Positions 1 to 8,034 of a stretch of 64,000 bases of DNA are shown in pieces. Every line of letters begins with the position of its first letter. The stretch's first letter is position 1. The notes beneath the pieces were generated by a model. It saw nothing but the letters and a program-made list of their open reading frames with translations, did no database searches and had not been told where the DNA came from. The stretch is from Pseudomonas koreensis. Lineage in GTDB: Bacteria > Pseudomonadota > Gammaproteobacteria > Pseudomonadales > Pseudomonadaceae. The DNA lies in the NCBI RefSeq assembly GCF_024169245.1, contig NZ_JALJWP010000001.1:2667501-2731500 (forward strand), given 5' to 3'. A program made the position numbers and the translations under genes.

Positions 1-2
1 AC

Positions 3-1118
3 ACCGTCGGCAACTGGAGCGCGCCGTCGCTGGCAGACGCTGAACGTGTGCCGTACACCTTGCCGCTGTCGATCGTCGGCGATTACGCCAGCATCAGCAC
101 CGGTAGCGATTGGTGGGGCGGGATGCCGGATCCGTTCGATCCGCGTTTTGCCATGGCCACTGAGCGCGCCGTAGCCATTGCCGCTCGCGATCACCGTGAC
201 GATCCCTGGTTGATCGGTTATTACGCCGACAACGAGCTGGCCTGGGCCGGCCCCGGTGACGATCCGAAGGCTCGCTACGCTTTGGCCTATGGGACGTTGA
301 AAATGACCACCGACGTGCCGGCCAAACGCGCCTTTCTCAAGCAGTTGCGCGACAAGTACCGCAATCAGGCCGGGCTGTCCAAGGCCTGGGGTATCGAGCT
401 ACCGGCGTGGGAGTTGATGGAAGACCCGGGCTTCGTGCCCCCGCTGCCCAATCCTGAGCACCCGGAGATCGAAGCGGATTTCAAATACTTCCAGAAGGTC
501 TTCGCCGATACCTATTTCAAGACCATCTCTGATTCGCTGAAATGGCACGCGCCGAACCAGATGCTGCTGGGCGGTCGCTTCGCTATCAGCACGCCTGAGG
601 CCGTGGCGTCCTGCGCGCAGTATTGCGATGTGTTGAGCTTCAACATGTACACGCTCAAGCCGCAGGACGGTTACGACTTCGCCGCGCTGGCAGCGCTGGA
701 CAAACCGCTGCTGATCACCGAATTCAACTTCGGCTCGGCCGACCGCGGCCCGTTCTGGGGCGGCGTGACGCAATTGGCCAAGGAAGAAGATCGCGGTCCG
801 GCCTATGCCAATTTCCTCAAACAGGCGCTGAGCGAACCGTCGATTGTCGGCGTGCACTGGTTCCAGTATCTCGACCAACCGGTTACCGGCCGGTTGCTCG
901 ACGGCGAGAATGGCCATTTCGGCCTGGTCGGGGTCACCGATCTGCCGTATCAGGGTTTTGTCGAGGCAGTGCGCAAAAGCAACCTGCAAGCGCTGGAGCA
1001 GTTGGGCAAGGAGGCGCAGAAAACGCCGAATACCGAGGCTGAAGGCGGGCGCAAGGCTGAGGCTGGCAAAGCGGCGGGGGCTGCGCAAGCGGGCGGGCAT
1101 TCGGGGAATGGTCACTAG
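3..1118 (+). CDS. Clan GH-A glycoside hydrolase (beta-galactosidase/agarase-like), 5' partial
   Basis: The reading frame is open from base 3, so the true start lies before the window; the GTG at 48 is only an internal codon. Two hallmarks of a retaining clan GH-A (TIM-barrel) glycosidase are visible: a general acid/base Glu in YYADNELAW (Glu codon at 234-236) and a candidate nucleophile Glu in LLITEFNFG (codon at 720-722). The region between them matches the spacing of beta-strands 4 and 7. The C-terminus is a low-complexity Ala/Gly/Lys tail. The substrate cannot be told from this fragment; beta-galactosidase (GH42-like) or agarase-like are the annotations such proteins usually get. A REP pair follows directly. 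Confidence 0.75.
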   Translation, partial: TVGNWSAPSLADAERVPYTLPLSIVGDYASISTGSDWWGGMPDPFDPRFAMATERAVAIAARDHRDDPWLIGYYADNELAWAGPGDDPKARYALAYGTLKMTTDVPAKRAFLKQLRDKYRNQAGLSKAWGIELPAWELMEDPGFVPPLPNPEHPEIEADFKYFQKVFADTYFKTISDSLKWHAPNQMLLGGRFAISTPEAVASCAQYCDVLSFNMYTLKPQDGYDFAALAALDKPLLITEFNFGSADRGPFWGGVTQLAKEEDRGPAYANFLKQALSEPSIVGVHWFQYLDQPVTGRLLDGENGHFGLVGVTDLPYQGFVEAVRKSNLQALEQLGKEAQKTPNTEAEGGRKAEAGKAAGAAQAGGHSGNGH

Positions 1119-1139
1119 GTTTCAGACCGCGTTATCGTT

Positions 1140-1217
1140 CTTCGCGAGCAGGCTCGCTCCCACAGGGGATCTCCGCTGCTGTTGAGATTCAGTGTGGGAG
1201 CGAGCCTGCTCGCGAAG
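1140..1217. repeat. REP pair (inverted, GAGCCTGCTCGCGA type)
   Basis: Two inverted copies, CTTCGCGAGCAGGCTCGCTC at 1140 and its complement ending at 1217, separated by about 27 bases. This is a typical Pseudomonas REP doublet and can fold into a long hairpin after the glycosidase gene, possibly ending its transcript. Confidence 0.9.
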
Positions 1218-1328
1218 GGATCAGCACAAATTGCCGATCAACCGTCTGGCCCGCGCCTGTTCCCAAATCCCTCAAGGGCTGGAACAATGCGGACCACTTT
1301 GTAGAGCGTTTTCGCGGGGGAGTTGCGG

Positions 1329-2474
1329 GTGCAGATTCAGGGACATTACGAGCTTCAATTCGAAGCGGTGCGCGAGGCTTTCGCCGCACTGTTCGACGAT
1401 CCCCAGGAACGCGGCGCAGCCCTGTGCATCAAGGTCGGTGGAGAAACCGTCCTCGACCTCTGGTCTGGTACGGCCGACAAGGATGGCACCGAAGCCTGGC
1501 ACAGCGACACCATCGCCAATCTGTTCTCCTGCACCAAGACCTTCACCGCCGTCACCGCGCTGCAACTGGTCGCCGAAGGCAAGTTGCAACTCGATGCCCC
1601 GGTTGCCCGCTACTGGCCGGAATTCGCCGACGCCGGCAAAGAATCAGTAACTCTGCGCCAATTGCTCTGCCATCAGGCCGGCCTGCCGGCGCTGCGTGAA
1701 CTGCTCGCCCCTGAAGCCCTTTACGACTGGCAAACCATGGTCGACGCCCTTGCGGCCGAAGCACCGTGGTGGACGCCGGGCACCGGTCACGGTTATGCCG
1801 CGATCACCTACGGTTGGCTGGTCGGCGAATTGCTGCGCCGCGCCGACGGGCGTGGGCCGGGCGAGTCGATCGTCGCTCGGGTTGCCAAGCCGTTGGGGCT
1901 GGACTTCCATGTGGGCCTGGCCGACGAAGAGTTTCACCGCGTGGCGCACATCGCCCGTGGCAAGGGCAATGCCGGCGACGCCGCGGCTCAGCGCCTGCTG
2001 CAAGTGACCATGCGCGAACCGACTGCCATGACTACCCGCGCCTTCACCAATCCGCCGTCGGTGCTGACCAGCACCAACAAGCCGGAATGGCGCCGCATGC
2101 AGCAGCCTGCGGCCAATGGCCACGGCAATGCGCGCAGCCTCGCCGGGTTTTACGCCGGCCTGCTCGACGGCAGTCTGCTCGAAAGCGAGATGCTTGAAGA
2201 GCTGACCCGCGAGCACAGCCTCGGCGACGACAAGACCTTGCTCACCCGCACCCGTTTCGGCCTCGGCTGCATGCTCGATCAGCCGGACGTGGCCAACGCC
2301 ACCTACGGCCTCGGCCCGCGCGCCTTCGGCCATCCGGGGGCGGGCGGCTCGATCGGTTTTGCTGATCCCGAGCGCGATGTCGCCTTCGGTTTCGTGACCA
2401 ATACTTTGGGGCCTTACGTTTTGATGGATCCGCGTGCGCAAAAGCTGGCGCGGGTGCTTGCCACTTGTCTGTAA
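1329..2474 (+). CDS. Serine hydrolase, class C beta-lactamase/EstB-like esterase
   Basis: A 381-aa protein of the beta-lactamase-related (PF00144) family. The catalytic S-x-x-K is S67-C-T-K70, a Tyr in the GYAAITYG segment occupies the YxN region, and HPGAGG near the C-terminus replaces the KTG box, as in EstB-type esterases rather than true beta-lactamases. There is no signal peptide, so a cytoplasmic esterase is likely. GTG at 1329 is chosen because GGGGGAG ends 6 nt upstream; the TTG at 1323 abuts that same purine run and has no spacing. A hairpin follows the stop codon. The ester substrate is unknown. Confidence 0.85.
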   Translation: MQIQGHYELQFEAVREAFAALFDDPQERGAALCIKVGGETVLDLWSGTADKDGTEAWHSDTIANLFSCTKTFTAVTALQLVAEGKLQLDAPVARYWPEFADAGKESVTLRQLLCHQAGLPALRELLAPEALYDWQTMVDALAAEAPWWTPGTGHGYAAITYGWLVGELLRRADGRGPGESIVARVAKPLGLDFHVGLADEEFHRVAHIARGKGNAGDAAAQRLLQVTMREPTAMTTRAFTNPPSVLTSTNKPEWRRMQQPAANGHGNARSLAGFYAGLLDGSLLESEMLEELTREHSLGDDKTLLTRTRFGLGCMLDQPDVANATYGLGPRAFGHPGAGGSIGFADPERDVAFGFVTNTLGPYVLMDPRAQKLARVLATCL

Positions 2475-2484
2475 AGCTTCGACT

Positions 2485-2506
2485 GAGGTTCCAGGATCGG
2501 AACCTC
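2485..2506 (+). terminator. Hairpin after the esterase gene
   Basis: Stem GAGGTTCC / GGAACCTC with a 6-nt loop lies 11 bases after the stop. Only a weak T tract (ATTTTCGTTT) follows, so termination is plausible but not certain. Confidence 0.5.
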
Positions 2507-2587
2507 GAAGGGATTTTCGTTTCAAAACGGCTGTTTATCCGGGCGAAAGTGCTCTGATTTTTCATTACTTCATTTTGTGGATTTTCA

Positions 2588-3691
2588 ATGTCATCTAAAA
2601 AGACCCTCGCCCTGGCCCTGTGTGTAGCGATCACCGGTTGCGCACAGAACCCGAAAAACGACGCGGACGGCGGCAGCTGGTGGCCGTTCGGTTCTTCCGA
2701 CAAAGTCGCGGCCAAAGACCCGGCTCCGGCCCCAGCTCCGTTGAAACCGGCGGCGACCGCGCCAGTGGCCAAAGCCGAGAGCAGCAACCCGTGGTACTGG
2801 CCGTTCGGTTCCAGCGATGAAGCGGTAAAAGCTGATCTGAAAGCCGAGGTCAAACCTGAAGCCAAACCGGTCGAGGTGGCCAAGGCCGAGGCCGAGTCCA
2901 ATGGCAAATGGTGGTGGCCGTTCGGCGGTAAGGATCAGCCAACCGCCAAAGCCGTGCCGATGCCGGATCCGAAGGTGACTCAAGCCTGGCTCGACGACTA
3001 CGAACCGCGTCTGCGTGAAGCGGTGAAGGACAGCAACCTGCAACTCGAACGTCGCGACAACGTGCTGGTGGTGACGGCGCCGGTTGAAGGCTCGTTCAAC
3101 CCGGACCGCCCGGCGATGCTGCTGCCGGTCACCCTCGGCCCGTTCACTCGCGTGGCGAAAATCCTTGAAGCCGACCCGAAGACTGCAGTGCTGGTGCTCG
3201 GTCACAGCGACACCAGCGGTGCCGCGCCGGCCAACATCAAGCTGAGCCAGGAACGTGCGCAATCGGTGGCAGCGATCTTCCGCCTCAGCGGCTTGCAGCG
3301 CGATCGCCTGATGTTGCGTGGCATGGGTTCGGAAGCGCCGCGTGCGGCCAACGACAGCGTTGAAGGCCGCGCCTTGAACCGCCGTGTCGAACTGTTGGTG
3401 ACTCCGCAAAACACCATGGTGGCACTGCTGAGCAAATACAACATGCCAGCGCCGAAGCCGGTAACGATGGTCGCCGCGCAAGACGTCAAGCCAGTGGCCA
3501 AACCAGCCACCCCAGCGCCTGCGGCGAAGAAAGCTACTGCCCCGGCGGCGAAAAAGGCGCCAGCCAAGAAAGCTGCCGCCAAGGCTCCAGCCAAAAAGGC
3601 TCCGGCCAAAGCTGCGGCGAAAAAGACTGCGCCAGCCAAAGCCGCCGCGACCGACAAGAAAGTCGCCGCAGCCGACGCCGCGAAGAAGTGA
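2588..3691 (+). CDS. OmpA-family lipoprotein with Lys/Ala/Pro-rich C-terminal tail
   Basis: A 367-aa lipoprotein: the lipobox AITGC places the acylated Cys at residue 18. The segment after it carries three W-P-F-G repeats (WWPFGSSDK, YWPFGSSDE, WWWPFGGKD) separated by Ala/Lys/Pro linkers. A C-terminal OmpA-like peptidoglycan-binding domain follows (VLGHSDTSGAAPANIKLSQ, then RVELLVTP). The last roughly 75 residues are an AlgP/histone H1-like run of Lys, Ala and Pro. The OmpA domain suggests anchoring of the outer membrane to peptidoglycan; the basic tail is unusual for that family. Spacing to pdxH is only 24 nt, so co-transcription is likely. Confidence 0.85.
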   Translation: MSSKKTLALALCVAITGCAQNPKNDADGGSWWPFGSSDKVAAKDPAPAPAPLKPAATAPVAKAESSNPWYWPFGSSDEAVKADLKAEVKPEAKPVEVAKAEAESNGKWWWPFGGKDQPTAKAVPMPDPKVTQAWLDDYEPRLREAVKDSNLQLERRDNVLVVTAPVEGSFNPDRPAMLLPVTLGPFTRVAKILEADPKTAVLVLGHSDTSGAAPANIKLSQERAQSVAAIFRLSGLQRDRLMLRGMGSEAPRAANDSVEGRALNRRVELLVTPQNTMVALLSKYNMPAPKPVTMVAAQDVKPVAKPATPAPAAKKATAPAAKKAPAKKAAAKAPAKKAPAKAAAKKTAPAKAAATDKKVAAADAAKK

Positions 3692-3715
3692 TCCGCTAAC
3701 GAAAAGGAATCCGCC

Positions 3716-4363
3716 ATGACCCAGGCTCTGGCCGATATGCGTCGCGATTACACCCGTGACGGTTTGACCGAGGCGCAAGCTCCGGCCGAGCCGTTTGCGT
3801 TGTTTCATCAGTGGTTCGCCGATGCGGTGAAAACCGAGCAGGCGCCGGTGGAAGCCAATGCCATGACCCTGGCTACGGTCGATGCCGACGGTCGTCCGCA
3901 TTGCCGCATTCTGTTGCTCAAGGGCCTGGACGAGCAGGGCTTCACCTTCTTCACCAACTACGACAGCGCCAAGGGCCAGCATCTGGCAGCCAACCCGTTT
4001 GCCGCCATGACGTTCTTCTGGCCAACCCTGGAGCGCCAGGTGCGCATCGAAGGGCGGGTGGTGAAGGTCACGCCGCAAGAGTCCGATGCCTATTATCAGG
4101 TGCGTCCATTGGGCAGCCGCTTGGGCGCCTGGGCATCACCGCAGAGCCGCGTCATCAACGGTCGTGGCGAGCTGGAAGATTTGCTCAAGGCCACCGAGCA
4201 ACGCTTCAGCGACAGCCAGCCGCACTGCCCGGAACACTGGGGCGGTTACCGTTTGCTGCCCGAGCGCATCGAGTTCTGGCAGGGCCGTTCGAGCCGCCTG
4301 CATGATCGCCTCAACTACCGGCTGCAGGGCGCCGAGTGGATTCTTGAACGTCTGGCACCCTGA
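3716..4363 (+). CDS. pdxH: Pyridoxamine 5'-phosphate oxidase
   Basis: A 215-aa FMN enzyme oxidising pyridoxine/pyridoxamine 5'-phosphate to pyridoxal 5'-phosphate, the last step of de novo and salvage vitamin B6 synthesis. Recognisable family segments are [22 protein letters not shown] (FMN/substrate pocket, quoted in part), [18 protein letters not shown] and the C-terminal signature [13 protein letters not shown]. Length is typical. A good Shine-Dalgarno sequence (AAAAGGA) precedes the ATG. Confidence 0.97.
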   Translation: MTQALADMRRDYTRDGLTEAQAPAEPFALFHQWFADAVKTEQAPVEANAMTLATVDADGRPHCRILLLKGLDEQGFTFFTNYDSAKGQHLAANPFAAMTFFWPTLERQVRIEGRVVKVTPQESDAYYQVRPLGSRLGAWASPQSRVINGRGELEDLLKATEQRFSDSQPHCPEHWGGYRLLPERIEFWQGRSSRLHDRLNYRLQGAEWILERLAP

Positions 4364-4540
4364 GCAGTCTACCGAGCGGGATGAAGGACGATGGCGGATC
4401 GGTGATTTCACGCTACTTTAAGTGAACGCTCGCGGGCATCTGTACCCAGCCTGAATGGAAGCCAATTTTATCCGGATGGTGTCGTGACAGACGCCAGGCC
4501 ACGGAGTTTAATGAACACATGTTCTTTTGGAGTTGATGCT

Positions 4541-5005
4541 ATGCGTAAGTCTGTTCTGCTGGTTGCTTCCTTTTCCACGATGGCGATGTTGCTGACCGGC
4601 TGCCAATCGAGCCTCACCGGCGACTCCTACTCCCGTGACGAAGCGCGTCGTGTGCAGACGATTCGCATGGGCACCATCGAATCCCTGCGACCGGTAAAAA
4701 TCGAAGGCACCAAAACCCCGATCGGCGGCGCAGCAGGCGCAGTGGTCGGCGGCGTCGGCGGCAGCGCCATCGGCGGCGGCAAGGGCAGCATCGTTGCTGC
4801 GGTCATCGGCGCAGTGGCTGGCGGCCTGCTCGGTTCGGCCACCGAAGAAGGCCTGACCCGCACCCAGGGCGTGGAAATCACCGTCCGCGAAGACGACGGC
4901 AGCATGCGCGCCTATGTGCAGCAGGTTCAGGAGAATGAAGTGTTCCGCGTTGGCGAGCGGGTACGGATTTCCACCGTTGGCGGGACCAGCCGCGTTTCGC
5001 ACTAA
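4541..5005 (+). CDS. Glycine-zipper outer-membrane lipoprotein (SlyB/Pcp-like)
   Basis: A 154-aa lipoprotein with signal sequence and lipobox LLTGC (Cys20). The middle is a glycine-zipper 2TM domain (GGAAGAVVGGVGGSAIGGG followed by a second Gly/Ala helix), as in SlyB/Pcp proteins; the C-terminus is a small beta domain. ATG 4541 is chosen because GGAG lies 8 nt upstream and the lipobox is then at the normal distance; two earlier in-frame starts would put non-signal residues in front. It is the last chromosomal gene before the integrated element. Confidence 0.85.
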   Translation: MRKSVLLVASFSTMAMLLTGCQSSLTGDSYSRDEARRVQTIRMGTIESLRPVKIEGTKTPIGGAAGAVVGGVGGSAIGGGKGSIVAAVIGAVAGGLLGSATEEGLTRTQGVEITVREDDGSMRAYVQQVQENEVFRVGERVRISTVGGTSRVSH

Positions 5006-5029
5006 GCGGGAAGAAGCCGGGTAGAGAAA

Positions 5030-5097
5030 ACCCCGATCAGGTGGAAGGAATCGGCGATGTTATGATCGCTGCTTTCGTCCAACCGGTCGGGGTTTTT
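5030..5097 (+). terminator. Long-loop terminator overlapping attL
   Basis: AAAACCCCGATC (5030-5041) pairs with GGTCGGGGTTTT (5085-5096), with one G-U wobble, and the 3' arm ends in TTTTT. The 43-nt loop contains a second small hairpin (GGCGAT/ATCGCT). It fits a terminator for the lipoprotein gene and perhaps a bidirectional one for the converging immunity genes before the element inserted. Its 3' arm is the 14-bp attachment repeat. Confidence 0.55.
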
Positions 5098-5098
5098 C
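5085..5098 (+). repeat. attL-like direct repeat
   Basis: GGTCGGGGTTTTTC, identical to 18313-18326. It ends one base before the recombinase ATG and forms the 3' arm of the terminator-like hairpin at 5030-5097. Confidence 0.7.
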
Positions 5099-6673
5099 AT
5101 GCCCGTTGCATTCTCATATATCCGTTTCAGCAGTGCAGAACAGGCTCATGGCGACAGCCTCACGCGCCAGCAAGAGTACGTCGCCAAATGGTTGTTGGCT
5201 CACGGCGAATACAGTCTGAGTAGCGCGAGCTTCCAAGACCTTGGCATCAGTGGTTACTCCGGTAAGCACCTTGAAAATGGTTTCGGCAAGTTGCTCGCCG
5301 CTGTTGAGAACGGCGTTATCAAGTCGACAGATGTTGTGTTGATCGAAGCTATCGACAGGGCAGGGAGGCTTGAGCCATCCGTGATGCTCCACCTGCTCAC
5401 TGGCATTGTGAATGCGGGTGTAAAGCTGATCACGCTGGACGATGGAATCACCTATAGCAACGACCCCAACAATTCGAACAACCTCTTTCTTCTGGTTGCC
5501 AAGGTTCAACAGGCGCATCAGTACAGTGACGCGTTGAGTCGAAGGGTCAAGGATGCGTACACCCGGAAAAGGGAGAAGGCCGCTGCCGGTGATGGTGTCA
5601 AACGTCACACACCGATCTGGCTCACTTCTGAAGGCGAACTTGTTGAAGGACTTGCACCGATTATTGTCCAAGTGTTTGAAGACTACGCAGACGGACTTGG
5701 AGAGCGTCGAATTCTTTCCCGAATTCGTGGCAAACACCCGTCAGTTGAAACTACTAACCCCACCACATTGAAGCGTTGGTTGCGGAATCCAACTGCGATT
5801 GGACGTTGGAACGACATCGAGGATGTTTACCCTCCTGTCATAAGTAAAGAACTCTGGTACAGGGTGCAGAAGCGTTTAGAGGAAGGGTATGTGCCGCGAT
5901 CCGCTCCGTCGAAGTATCTGTTGTCTGGGTTGGTTCGGTGCGGGCGGTGTGGCACGAATTACTGTGTTGTGGATACGAAGCGTTCGCCGGCTGTGATGCG
6001 TTGTTATCGGCGTCATCGTCAGGGTGCTGAGGGTTGTTCGAATGGAAGTTCGATTCCTATGCACGTACTCGATTTTGTCCGTAGCCAGACAATGTACGGT
6101 GCGATGCAGCGTGCAGCCCAAAGTCGGAATCTCACGTCAGGCGAAAAGCGTTTGATTGAAATCGAAGGTGAGTTGAGCGAACTACGCCGCCAATCGGATA
6201 ACGCTGCGGAAGGGTTGGCAAAGTATGGAATGGTTCCTGCGATCACCACTGTCCTCGACAGATTGACGGAGCAAGTCCAGCAACTTGAGCGGGAAAGGGC
6301 GTTGCTCAAAGTAGCACCGGCTCCAGCGTCCTTGGATGACATGGTTGACCTCCAGCATACATTGCTGGATGACGATGAAATGAGATTGAACGCCCTACTA
6401 CAAGGCGTGGGATATGTCATCGTCTGTGACGGTGCCTCAATTACTGTAGATGAGCCACACCTTCAGGCAGGGGGCGAGCGCCAAGTATACGAGTATAAGG
6501 GGGCACATCGCTCCACAGAGACTTACAGGCTGATTGAGAACGGCCATACGGAATATGACCTCGATATGCCAAATTCCAAGCGTGTGGCTGCCGCTATAGC
6601 CGACTTTGAAGCTACCCCCATAACCCAACACTTACGCTGGAATGGCACTGAGCTTGTTGAGGAAAGCGCTTAA
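5099..6673 (+). CDS. Large serine recombinase (integrase)
   Basis: A 524-aa large serine recombinase. The N-terminal resolvase domain shows Y-I-R-F-S-S-A-E-Q with the likely nucleophile Ser11; the central recombinase domain follows (about residues 160-260), then a zinc ribbon starting near residue 280 (CGRCG, with later Cys in VMRCY and EGCSN), then a coiled-coil-rich C-terminus (about 355-420). It would catalyse integration and excision between att sites. The ATG lies directly after the 14-bp repeat, so the only upstream purine run is GGGG inside the repeat. The promoter therefore comes from host DNA when integrated and from the element's right end when circular. Confidence 0.93.
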   Translation: MPVAFSYIRFSSAEQAHGDSLTRQQEYVAKWLLAHGEYSLSSASFQDLGISGYSGKHLENGFGKLLAAVENGVIKSTDVVLIEAIDRAGRLEPSVMLHLLTGIVNAGVKLITLDDGITYSNDPNNSNNLFLLVAKVQQAHQYSDALSRRVKDAYTRKREKAAAGDGVKRHTPIWLTSEGELVEGLAPIIVQVFEDYADGLGERRILSRIRGKHPSVETTNPTTLKRWLRNPTAIGRWNDIEDVYPPVISKELWYRVQKRLEEGYVPRSAPSKYLLSGLVRCGRCGTNYCVVDTKRSPAVMRCYRRHRQGAEGCSNGSSIPMHVLDFVRSQTMYGAMQRAAQSRNLTSGEKRLIEIEGELSELRRQSDNAAEGLAKYGMVPAITTVLDRLTEQVQQLERERALLKVAPAPASLDDMVDLQHTLLDDDEMRLNALLQGVGYVIVCDGASITVDEPHLQAGGERQVYEYKGAHRSTETYRLIENGHTEYDLDMPNSKRVAAAIADFEATPITQHLRWNGTELVEESA

Positions 6674-6696
6674 AAGTTTGGAGCATATCGGAAATC

Positions 6697-6905
6697 TGTC
6701 GTCGCATAATCGGCGACAGAAACCCTTTGAAAACCTCCGTAAACCCCAGAATAACCTGCACTGAATTCCTCATGCTCCACCCCCCACCTCCATTCCGCCC
6801 AGTGTTTACAGGGCTCATCGGCAGTCTGAACTAAGCAAAGGGCGTTCCTCACCATGAAATCCAGTTTTTAAAAACGCGGCAAACGTAAATGTCAACCATT
6901 AATGG
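6697..6905. other. Intergenic, no gene seen
   Basis: Holds a small inverted repeat (CTGTCG ... CGACAG near 6698-6718) just after the recombinase and a pyrimidine-rich stretch. I see no convincing coding sequence. Confidence 0.4.
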
Positions 6906-6933
6906 TTGCTTTTCGTCTGAATTCGTGTAGTAT
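6906..6933 (+). promoter_or_regulatory. Candidate sigma-70 promoter
   Basis: TTGCTT at 6906-6911 and TAGTAT at 6928-6933 with a 16-bp spacer. It would start transcription near 6940, at the base of a hairpin that begins the candidate small RNA. Confidence 0.45.
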
Positions 6934-6940
6934 TACTGGT

Positions 6941-7022
6941 CTGCCTCCGTAGGCAGAACAGATCGCCGAGAAACCTCTACGTGGCCAGTGCTGAAAATGC
7001 ACGAAACCGCAGGAGGTTTTTT
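6941..7022 (+). ncRNA. Candidate small RNA or leader transcript
   Basis: About 80 nt. It begins with a perfect hairpin (CTGCCT-CCGT-AGGCAG, 6941-6956) and ends in a terminator-like structure: AAACCTC (6971-6977) pairs with GAGGTTT (7013-7019), followed by TTTTTT; an inner GTGC/GCAC stem lies in the loop. A promoter-like sequence sits just upstream and there is no open frame. I did not recognise an Rfam family with confidence. Confidence 0.35.
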
Positions 7023-7068
7023 AACGCCTGATATTTGGCTGATCACCATTTGACGATCACAGCAAGCC

Positions 7069-7137
7069 ATGAGAATCGCCATGACCATTGCAAAGCAAGT
7101 GAATACCAACATGAGGTTAACGACATCGAATAGCTAA
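7069..7137 (+). CDS. Possible 22-aa leader peptide
   Basis: ATG at 7069 opens MRIAMTIAKQVNTNMRLTTS and two more residues before TAA at 7135. It precedes a strong terminator (7180-7200) and the next gene at 7234, an arrangement seen in attenuation leaders. No strong ribosome-binding site is visible, so this is weak. Confidence 0.2.
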   Translation: MRIAMTIAKQVNTNMRLTTSNS

Positions 7138-7179
7138 GTTCCTGCTCCTCCGAGACAGAAGAATGACGAGCCTCCGATG

Positions 7180-7200
7180 CCGACCTTGAGTCGGTTTTTT
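7180..7200 (+). terminator. Rho-independent terminator upstream of 7234 gene
   Basis: Stem CCGAC / GTCGG with a 5-nt loop and a TTTTTT tract, ending 33 nt before the start codon of the next gene. Its position between a possible leader and the gene suggests either insulation or attenuation. Confidence 0.6.
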
Positions 7201-7233
7201 ATTGCCCATTTTTCGACCAAACGGAGGTAACAA

Positions 7234-7941
7234 ATGCAACAACAAAGCATATATGACGTCACCCGAACTATCCTCGTACTCCCATGCGTTGCCGGACACA
7301 GACTCGATTACACCCTCGGGGAAGAATTGCCACTGTTCGGAGCACCGAAGGATAAGAAGTTGACCTACGGCGTCGGCTACAACAGTCGGGATCGACGTAA
7401 GGCCATGGGTCTGCCCTACTTCAAGACAGGCAAGGGCACCCCACACAAAACTTGGTCCAACATGATGCGGCGTTCCTACGGCCCCAAGAAGGCCGCTGCC
7501 TATGAAGGTTGCAGTGTCTGTATCAAGTGGTGGGACTATCAAGAGTTCGCGGCGTGGTACTCCATGCAGCCCTACGCATTCGAGGCTGACGCCGAGCTGG
7601 ACAAAGACATTTTAGACCCGCTGAACACAACGTACTCATCCGAGCGTTGCTCGGTGGTTCCGAAGCTGATCAATCAGATTTTCAGGGATACAAGAAGTCG
7701 TCGAGGGATACTGCCTATCGGAGTGTCGGTGGCGCCAGGTGGAGTTGGATTTGTGTCTGTGCTTTCGATGCTCGGCAAGCCTGTTGTACTGGGAAAATTC
7801 TATGACATCACTGAAGCTTTCGGAGCGTACCAGTCGGCCCATCAGGCGTACTGCAATCAGTTGGCAGATCGCTACGAGTCAAAACTTGATGCACGCGTGA
7901 TCAATCGGCTACGAACCTGCTCCCGTCACGTTCGGGACTGA
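7234..7941 (+). CDS. Phage-type HNH/AP2-like protein, function unknown
   Basis: 235 aa, start supported by GGAGG 7 nt upstream. The pattern W-x-x-M-x-R-x-Y, then Y-x-x-C-x-V-x-x-x-W-x-x-F-x-x-W (about residues 70-110), then LDKDIL and TYSSERCSVVPKLINQ is shared by many phage proteins related to homing-endonuclease or DNA-binding HNH/AP2 modules. The catalytic histidines of a true HNH nuclease are not evident, so it may be a degenerate, DNA-binding member. This assignment rests on pattern recognition only. Confidence 0.5.
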   Translation: MQQQSIYDVTRTILVLPCVAGHRLDYTLGEELPLFGAPKDKKLTYGVGYNSRDRRKAMGLPYFKTGKGTPHKTWSNMMRRSYGPKKAAAYEGCSVCIKWWDYQEFAAWYSMQPYAFEADAELDKDILDPLNTTYSSERCSVVPKLINQIFRDTRSRRGILPIGVSVAPGGVGFVSVLSMLGKPVVLGKFYDITEAFGAYQSAHQAYCNQLADRYESKLDARVINRLRTCSRHVRD

Positions 7942-7959
7942 TTAGCAGACCCAAGCACA

Positions 7960-7981
7960 ACCGCAGGTGCATGCCTGCGGT
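7960..7981. other. Perfect hairpin between island genes
   Basis: ACCGCAGG / CCTGCGGT, 8-bp arms with a 6-nt centre, placed 19 nt after the stop at 7941. There is no T tract, so it may stabilise an mRNA end or be a protein site rather than a terminator. Confidence 0.4.
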
Positions 7982-8034
7982 CATCAAAACCAACGGGGCA
8001 AACGCCTATGAAATGAACTGACGAAGGAGAACAA

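Noticed and set aside
399..1115. Long minus-strand open frame inside the glycosidase gene
   Set aside because: High-GC shadow frame; the plus-strand frame has clear catalytic motifs.
2591..4078. 495-codon minus-strand frame across the OmpA gene and pdxH
   Set aside because: Composition is that of an antisense shadow (His/Arg/Gly-rich) and it covers two well-supported genes.
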